In this document: positions 59,415 to 64,000 of the stretch, one piece after another
Layout: the number at the start of each line of letters is the position of its first letter
How positions within the stretch are numbered: the stretch's first letter is position 1
Assembly: GCA_016713005.1 (NCBI GenBank)
Contig: JADJPY010000012.1
Span: 496,001 to 560,000, forward strand
Length of the DNA stretch: 64,000 nt
Direction: 5' to 3'
Origin: Ramlibacter sp.
GTDB lineage: Bacteria; Pseudomonadota; Gammaproteobacteria; Burkholderiales; Burkholderiaceae_C
Made by a program: the position numbers and the translations under genes
Notes under the pieces: generated by a model
The model's database searches: none
Seen by the model: only the letters and a program-made list of their open reading frames with translations
What the model was told of the DNA's origin: nothing

Positions 59415-60485
59415 ATGAAAGCTTTCCCCCTCGCGCACGCACCCGTCATCCTCGATGTGGCCGGCTTGCAGTTGTCGCCTGCGGACCGCCGCCGCCTCGC
59501 GCACCCGCTGGTGGGTGGCGTGATCCACTTCGCCCGCAACTGGCACAACCGTGCGCAGCTGGCCGCGCTGAATGCCGAGATCAAGGCGATCCGCCCCGAC
59601 CTGCTCATCTGTGTGGACCATGAGGGCGGCCGCGTGCAGCGTTTCCGCACCGATGGTTTCACCCACCTGCCGCCGATGCGGGCCCTGGGCGAGCTGTGGA
59701 TGCAGGATGCCCTCAAGGCCACCGCGGCGGCGGCGGCCTGCGGCTATGTGCTGGGTGCCGAACTGCGCGCTTGTGGTGTGGACCTGAGCTTCACCCCGGT
59801 TCTGGACCTGGAGTGGGGTGAAAGCACTGTCATCGGCGACCGCGCGTTTCACCGCGACCCGCGCGTGGTGGCGCTGCTGGCCCGCAGCCTGATGCACGGC
59901 CTGCTGATGGCCGGCATGGCCAATTGCGGCAAGCATTTTCCCGGCCACGGCTTCGTCCGCGCGGATTCGCACACCGACATCCCGGTGGACCGGCGCAGCC
60001 TCAAGGCCATCCTGGCCGATGACGCTGCGCCCTACGGCTGGCTCACGCCCGGCCTGGCCAGTGTGATGCCGGCCCATGTGGTCTACCCGCGGGTGGATGC
60101 GCGGCCGGCCGGGTTTTCGCCGCGCTGGCTCAACGACATCCTGCGCGGCCAGCTGGGTTTCACAGGTGCCATCTTCAGCGATGACCTGTCCATGGCCGGG
60201 GCGCGGCTGGTCGATGGACGCGAGGTCAGCCATGCCGAGGCGGCCGTGGTTGCCCTCAACGCCGGCTGCGACCTGGTGCTGCTGTGCAACCAGAGCGTGG
60301 ATGGTGGCTCCGCGGTGGACGGGCTGCTCGACGGGCTGGACGCTGCGCGCGGGCAGGGCACCTGGCAACCCCACGCCGCTTGCGAGGCGCGCCGGCAGGC
60401 GCTGCTGCCCCTGTCAGCGCCGCTGGACTGGGACGACCTGATGACGCAACCCGCCTACCTGGCGGCGCTGGACCAGTTGCCCTGA
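59415..60485 (+). CDS. nagZ: Beta-N-acetylhexosaminidase NagZ
   Basis: 356 residues. It is a cytoplasmic GH3 enzyme removing GlcNAc from muropeptides in peptidoglycan recycling. Motifs: LICVDHEGGRVQRF, CGKHFPGHGFVRADSHTDIPVD (the His/Asp loop diagnostic for NagZ), and the catalytic Asp in IFSDDLSMAGA. It starts 15 bp after acpS, just beyond repeat copy 8. Confidence 0.96.
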   Translation: MKAFPLAHAPVILDVAGLQLSPADRRRLAHPLVGGVIHFARNWHNRAQLAALNAEIKAIRPDLLICVDHEGGRVQRFRTDGFTHLPPMRALGELWMQDALKATAAAAACGYVLGAELRACGVDLSFTPVLDLEWGESTVIGDRAFHRDPRVVALLARSLMHGLLMAGMANCGKHFPGHGFVRADSHTDIPVDRRSLKAILADDAAPYGWLTPGLASVMPAHVVYPRVDARPAGFSPRWLNDILRGQLGFTGAIFSDDLSMAGARLVDGREVSHAEAAVVALNAGCDLVLLCNQSVDGGSAVDGLLDGLDAARGQGTWQPHAACEARRQALLPLSAPLDWDDLMTQPAYLAALDQLP

Positions 60486-60507
60486 ACCGTTGAAGCCGGA
60501 GGCTCCC

Positions 60508-60894
60508 ATGCGCATGATCCCCGTCTTCGTCGGCACCCTGGCCGGCCTGCTGGTCGCCGGCATTGCCACCGCACAAACCCGTGGCAGCACGGCGGTGGAC
60601 CAGCAGATCCAGTTCGCGCCAGCGGTGGTGACCGACGTACAGGTACAGACCAACCGGTTCACCGCGGAAGGCATTGACGCGATGCGCAAGGCCCTGCCCA
60701 ACCAGACCGTCACCTTTCCGGCCAGCTGGCGTCTCGTCAGCGTGGTGGCGCGCCCGCGCACCGGCGGGGCCGCGGTCTCCAGCGAATACGTGCTGTTTTT
60801 CCAGGATGACAAGACGCGCTCGGTACACAGCCTCGTCATGGACGAGAACGGCGACGTCGCCGGACGCGGCGCGGTGCGCCTGCAGGCGCGCTAG
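60508..60894 (+). CDS. Small exported protein, function unknown
   Basis: 128 residues from ATG 60508 with CGGAGG upstream. A signal peptide ends near IATAQ. The remainder is a single small domain with beta-strand character (IQFAPAVVTDVQVQTNRF; SWRLVSVVARPRTGGAAVSSEYVLFFQDD). No family is recognised. It follows nagZ by 22 bp and may be the last gene of that operon. Confidence 0.65.
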   Translation: MRMIPVFVGTLAGLLVAGIATAQTRGSTAVDQQIQFAPAVVTDVQVQTNRFTAEGIDAMRKALPNQTVTFPASWRLVSVVARPRTGGAAVSSEYVLFFQDDKTRSVHSLVMDENGDVAGRGAVRLQAR

Positions 60895-60924
60895 CGGCCA
60901 GCGCCTGCAGCGCTGCGGTACGGC

Positions 60925-62454
60925 TCAGTCCTCCCGGCGCAGCGCCGGAAACAGGATCACGTCGCGGATGCTGGGGCTGTCGGTCAGCAGCATCATCAGC
61001 CGGTCGATGCCAATGCCGCAACCGCCGGTGGGCGGCATGCCGTACTCCAGGGCGCGCACGAAGTCGTGGTCAAAGTACATGGCCTCGTCGTCGCCGCTGT
61101 CCTTGGCCGCCACCTGGGCGGCAAAGCGCGCGGCCTGCTCTTCGGCGTCGTTGAGCTCGGAGAAGCCGTTGCCGAACTCGCGCCCGGTGATGTACAGCTC
61201 AAAGCGCTCGGTCACTTCGGGGCGGGCGTCGTTGGCGCGTGCCAGCGGCGAGATTTCAGTCGGGTGTTCCATGATGAAGGTCGGCTGCCACAGCTTGTCT
61301 TCCACCGTCTCCTCGAAATACAGCACCTGGAGCGAGGCCAGCGAGCGGGTCGAAAGCCGGTCTTTCTCTTCCGTGAAACCCAGCTTGCGCAGCGCACCCA
61401 CCAGCCAGGTGGCGTCGTCCACCCCGGTACCGGCGTCCGTGTGCTTGACGATGGCGTCGCGGATGGTCAGGCGCTCGAACGCGGGCTCCAGGTCCACCGG
61501 CTTGCCGCCGTAGCTCAGTTGCAGCGTTCCGACCGCCTGCTGCGCCGCGTCGCGGACCAGCGCCTCGGTGAAGCCCATCAGGTCGCGGTAGTTCCAGTAG
61601 GCTGCGTAGAACTCCATCATGGTGAACTCGGGGTTGTGCCGTACGCTGATGCCCTCGTTGCGGAAATTGCGGTTGATTTCGAATACCCGCTCGAACCCTC
61701 CAACGATCAGCCGCTTGAGGTACAGCTCCGGCGCGATGCGCAGGAACATCTGCTGGTCCAGCGCGTTGTGGTGCGTCACGAACGGCTTGGCATTGGCGCC
61801 ACCCGGGATCGGGTGCAGCATCGGCGTCTCCACCTCCAGGAAGCCGTGCGAGGTCATGAAGTTGCGGATGGAGCTCACTGCCTTGCTGCGGGCGACGAAA
61901 CGGTCGCGCGCGACCGGGTCGGTCATCAGGTCCACGTAGCGCTGGCGGTACTTCACTTCCTGGTCGGCCACGCCATGGAATTTGTCCGGCATGGGGCGCA
62001 GGCTCTTGGTGAGCAGCCGGATGTGGGTGCAGTGCAACGACAGCTCGCCGGTGCGGGTCTTGAACACCTTGCCTTCGGCGGCGATGAAGTCTCCCAGATC
62101 CCAGTGCTTGAAAGCGGCATAGACCTCCTCGCCGACGTCGTCGCGCGTCACATACAGCTGGAAGCGTCCCGTCCCATCTTGCAGCGTGGCAAAGCTGGCC
62201 TTGCCCATCTGGCGCTTGAGCATCATGCGCCCGGCGATGCTGGCCACCGTGCCCTGTTCGGCCAGCAGCTCGGGCGTCTTGGCGCCGTGGTGGGCCAGCA
62301 GGTCGGCGGCCCGGTGGCCCGGGTGAAAGTCATTGGGGAAGGCCACGCCGCGCCCCTGCTGCTGGGCCTCGCGCAGGCTGCGCAGCTTCTCGCGCCGCTC
62401 AGCGATCAGCTTGTTTTCGTCCAGGGGCGTGTGAGTGGTGGTTTGGTCAGACAT
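60925..62454 (-). CDS. lysS: Lysyl-tRNA synthetase, class II
   Basis: 509 residues from ATG 62454; an upstream in-frame start would add 18 residues of untypical sequence. The OB-fold anticodon-binding domain (GRMMLKRQMGKASFATLQDGTGRFQLYV) precedes the class II core: motif 2 FEINRNFRNEGISVRHNPEFTMMEFY and motif 3 GCGIGIDRLMMLLTDSPSIRDVILFP. It charges tRNA-Lys. It is divergent from the MurJ-like gene, 112 bp away. Confidence 0.97.
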   Translation of the reverse strand: MSDQTTTHTPLDENKLIAERREKLRSLREAQQQGRGVAFPNDFHPGHRAADLLAHHGAKTPELLAEQGTVASIAGRMMLKRQMGKASFATLQDGTGRFQLYVTRDDVGEEVYAAFKHWDLGDFIAAEGKVFKTRTGELSLHCTHIRLLTKSLRPMPDKFHGVADQEVKYRQRYVDLMTDPVARDRFVARSKAVSSIRNFMTSHGFLEVETPMLHPIPGGANAKPFVTHHNALDQQMFLRIAPELYLKRLIVGGFERVFEINRNFRNEGISVRHNPEFTMMEFYAAYWNYRDLMGFTEALVRDAAQQAVGTLQLSYGGKPVDLEPAFERLTIRDAIVKHTDAGTGVDDATWLVGALRKLGFTEEKDRLSTRSLASLQVLYFEETVEDKLWQPTFIMEHPTEISPLARANDARPEVTERFELYITGREFGNGFSELNDAEEQAARFAAQVAAKDSGDDEAMYFDHDFVRALEYGMPPTGGCGIGIDRLMMLLTDSPSIRDVILFPALRRED

Positions 62455-62566
62455 GGAAAGCGCCCGAACGGGCCGGGGAAAAGTGGGCGGCACCGGTTTG
62501 CGCCGCAACCCTGCATTTTAGGTTTCAAAGGCCGCCCGACCGGACAGGCGCTTGATAATCGGCGCC

Positions 62567-64000
62567 ATGTTCCTCAGAGCCGGTGCCATTTCCCTGGGCT
62601 TGTTGCTGGCCAGCCGCCTGCTGGGCCTGCTGCGCGAGACTGTCCAGGCTGCGGCATTTGGAGCCTCCGGGCTGGCGGATGTGGTGGTGCTGATGCTCAC
62701 CATCCCCGACTGGATCACCGGTGTGCTCGTCAGCGGCGCACTGGCTTATGTGCTGTTGCCGCACTGGGCGCGCCAGTCGCACCCGGCGCAGATGGCGTTG
62801 CAGCGGCGCGTCGCGCGCGTGCTGGTCGTTGCTGGCCTGGGCCTGGGTCTCCTGCTGGCCTTTTTTCCGGGCGGACTCATGGTCTTGCTGGCGCCCGGGC
62901 TGCCCGCGTCGCTGGCACAGGTATCGCGCCAGGCCGTGTGGTGGAGTGCGGCGGCACTGGCGCCCGCCCTCCTGGCGGCGCTGTGGGCCACACGGCTGCA
63001 ACACCTGCGGGATTTTCTGGGCCTGTACGCGGCCAATCTGGTCTTTACCGGCGTCGTGACCCTGGCACTGGCGGTGGCTGCGCTGGCCGTTTTGCCTGCT
63101 GGCGGACTTCAGGGTCTGGGTCCGGCGCTGTTGGGCGCCGCCTTGTTGCGCCTGGCCTGGCTGGCCTGGCGCATGCACATGGCACGCGAAGGCAGCACGG
63201 CTGGTGCATCAGAGCCGGCAGCGCAAGCCGGCGCTGATGCGGCGCCCGGCGTGCGGGTGTGGCTGTGGGCATCGCTTGCCGCTGGCTTGCCGCTGGTCCT
63301 GCCTTTTGCGGCCCGTTCGCTGGCCTCGGCTGGGGGCGCCGGACAGCTGGCCACGTTCAACTACGCCTGGAAGCTGGTGGAGTTGCCCTTGCTGCTGGCG
63401 ATCCAGCTGGTCGCCACGCTGACCCTGCCTGTCGTGGCCCGCACACTGGCTGATGGGCGCGACCCGGCCCCTGCGCTGAGGCGCGCCTTTGCCCTGGCCG
63501 GGGGGTTGGCCTGCGGCGCCATCGCCGGCCTGCTGGCCGGCGCGCCCGCCGTAGCCCAGTTGCTGTTCGGCTGGGGGCGCATGACGCCGCAGGGCGTGCA
63601 ACAGGTGGCCAGCTGGGGGCTGGCTGGCGCATGGGGGCTGTTGCCGCAAGCCCTTCTGGCCGTGGCGATGACCGTGCTCGCCGCGCGTGGCCGCATGGGT
63701 CCGGTGGTCATAGCCCATGGGCTGGCGCTTGCCACGCTGCTGGCCTGGGGGATCGGAGCGGGGGGCGATGGTACGCGCCTGATGTGGGCCCTGAACGCAG
63801 CGTCTGCGCTGGTCGCGCTGGTGGCGCTGGCCAGCCTGGGCCGGGAGGCCCTGGCCTGGTTGCCCTGGCCGGCCATGGCGGCTTCTGCCGCAGCCCTGGC
63901 TGGTACGGCCGCGCTGACACGCCTGATGCCTGTTTACATGAATAATATGCCTCTGGCCCTCGCCATTGCTGGGCTAGCCGCTATCATTACCATAGCATTT
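62567..64000 (+). CDS. MurJ/MviN-family lipid flippase-like protein, 3' end outside window
   Basis: 478 codons are open from ATG 62567 to the window edge with no stop. About twelve hydrophobic helices are visible. The N-terminus GAISLGLLLASRLLGLLRETVQAAAFGASGLADVVVLM matches the MVF family pattern (SRxLGxxRD...FGxxxxxDxFxxA). Many positions conserved in true MurJ are altered (LRET for xRD; VLMLTIPDWITGVL for the usual KLPNLLRRLF). It may be an O-antigen or exopolysaccharide flippase relative rather than the essential lipid II flippase. The last 20 visible residues coincide with a copy of the 58-bp repeat. Confidence 0.75.
   Translation, partial: MFLRAGAISLGLLLASRLLGLLRETVQAAAFGASGLADVVVLMLTIPDWITGVLVSGALAYVLLPHWARQSHPAQMALQRRVARVLVVAGLGLGLLLAFFPGGLMVLLAPGLPASLAQVSRQAVWWSAAALAPALLAALWATRLQHLRDFLGLYAANLVFTGVVTLALAVAALAVLPAGGLQGLGPALLGAALLRLAWLAWRMHMAREGSTAGASEPAAQAGADAAPGVRVWLWASLAAGLPLVLPFAARSLASAGGAGQLATFNYAWKLVELPLLLAIQLVATLTLPVVARTLADGRDPAPALRRAFALAGGLACGAIAGLLAGAPAVAQLLFGWGRMTPQGVQQVASWGLAGAWGLLPQALLAVAMTVLAARGRMGPVVIAHGLALATLLAWGIGAGGDGTRLMWALNAASALVALVALASLGREALAWLPWPAMAASAAALAGTAALTRLMPVYMNNMPLALAIAGLAAIITIAF
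63941..64000 (+). repeat. 58-bp palindromic repeat family, copy 9 (divergent, at window edge)
   Basis: ATATGCCTCTGGCCCTCGCC, a variable middle, GCCGCTATCATTACCATAGCA. It is less like the consensus than the others but has both end blocks at the right distance. It is in frame with the MurJ-like gene, encoding a hydrophobic helix. Confidence 0.6.

Overview
The window is a GC-rich, densely coded bacterial chromosome segment. Gene content and order point to the Betaproteobacteria, order Burkholderiales, most likely the family Comamonadaceae. The indicators are the rpmF-plsX-fabHDG-acpP-fabF block running into rpoE-rseA-rseB-mucD, the lepA-lepB-DUF4845-rnc-era-recO-pdxJ-acpS-nagZ block, a CIRCE operator in front of rpoH, and the rne/rluC divergent pair. 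No phage, transposase, CRISPR array or rRNA operon is visible. One tRNA gene, tRNA-Leu(CAA), is present.

Layout. 1-6.4 kb: end of hemY, a catalytically broken HtrA-like protein, tRNA-Leu, cysM, a NUDIX hydrolase, a membrane GGDEF protein with a degenerate signature, and rpoH. 6.6-13.3 kb: a Baeyer-Villiger-type monooxygenase facing a three-gene minus-strand operon (VTT-domain/disulfide-reductase fusion, NADH-dehydrogenase-like/SelD fusion, DUF3047 protein). 13.5-18 kb: small accessory genes, a TetR regulator with a divergent promoter and operator, and a 409-bp intergenic region with two long structured inverted-repeat units. 18-22 kb: a ynjBCD-like ABC transporter followed by a ynjF-like CDP-alcohol phosphatidyltransferase. 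22-33.4 kb: ftsY, an M16 peptidase pair, hemerythrin, rsmD, coaD, secreted proteins of unknown function, a ferredoxin-reductase-type flavoprotein and an epimerase-like protein. 33.5-41.5 kb: rne divergent from rluC, then a HAD phosphatase, a Rieske protein, an S49 peptidase, an RsmI-like methylase and a Maf protein. 41.5-52.1 kb: the fatty-acid and envelope-stress block. 52.6-60.9 kb: the translation, secretion and RNA-processing block. 60.9-64 kb: lysS and a MurJ-family flippase cut by the window edge.

How the genes work together. The 41.5-47.8 kb operon links ribosomal protein L32 to phospholipid precursor and fatty-acid synthesis (PlsX, FabH, FabD, FabG, ACP, FabF). AcpS, which activates ACP, lies about 12 kb further on. 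Sigma-E, its anti-sigma factor RseA, the co-regulator RseB and the protease MucD form an envelope stress module. RpoH, under an apparent HrcA/CIRCE operator, covers cytoplasmic heat shock.

The main unexplained signals are two. (1) A dispersed family of roughly 58-bp imperfect palindromic repeats has nine recognisable copies in 51 kb. Several copies lie inside genes, where they appear to encode a signal peptide, a transmembrane segment, a linker or a C-terminal tail, and others supply stop codons. (2) A pair of about 105-bp nested-hairpin elements at 17.0-17.3 kb shares a conserved core but has different, still self-complementary, stems. A low-GC 499-bp gap before lepA, with its own strong terminator, may encode a small RNA or attenuator.
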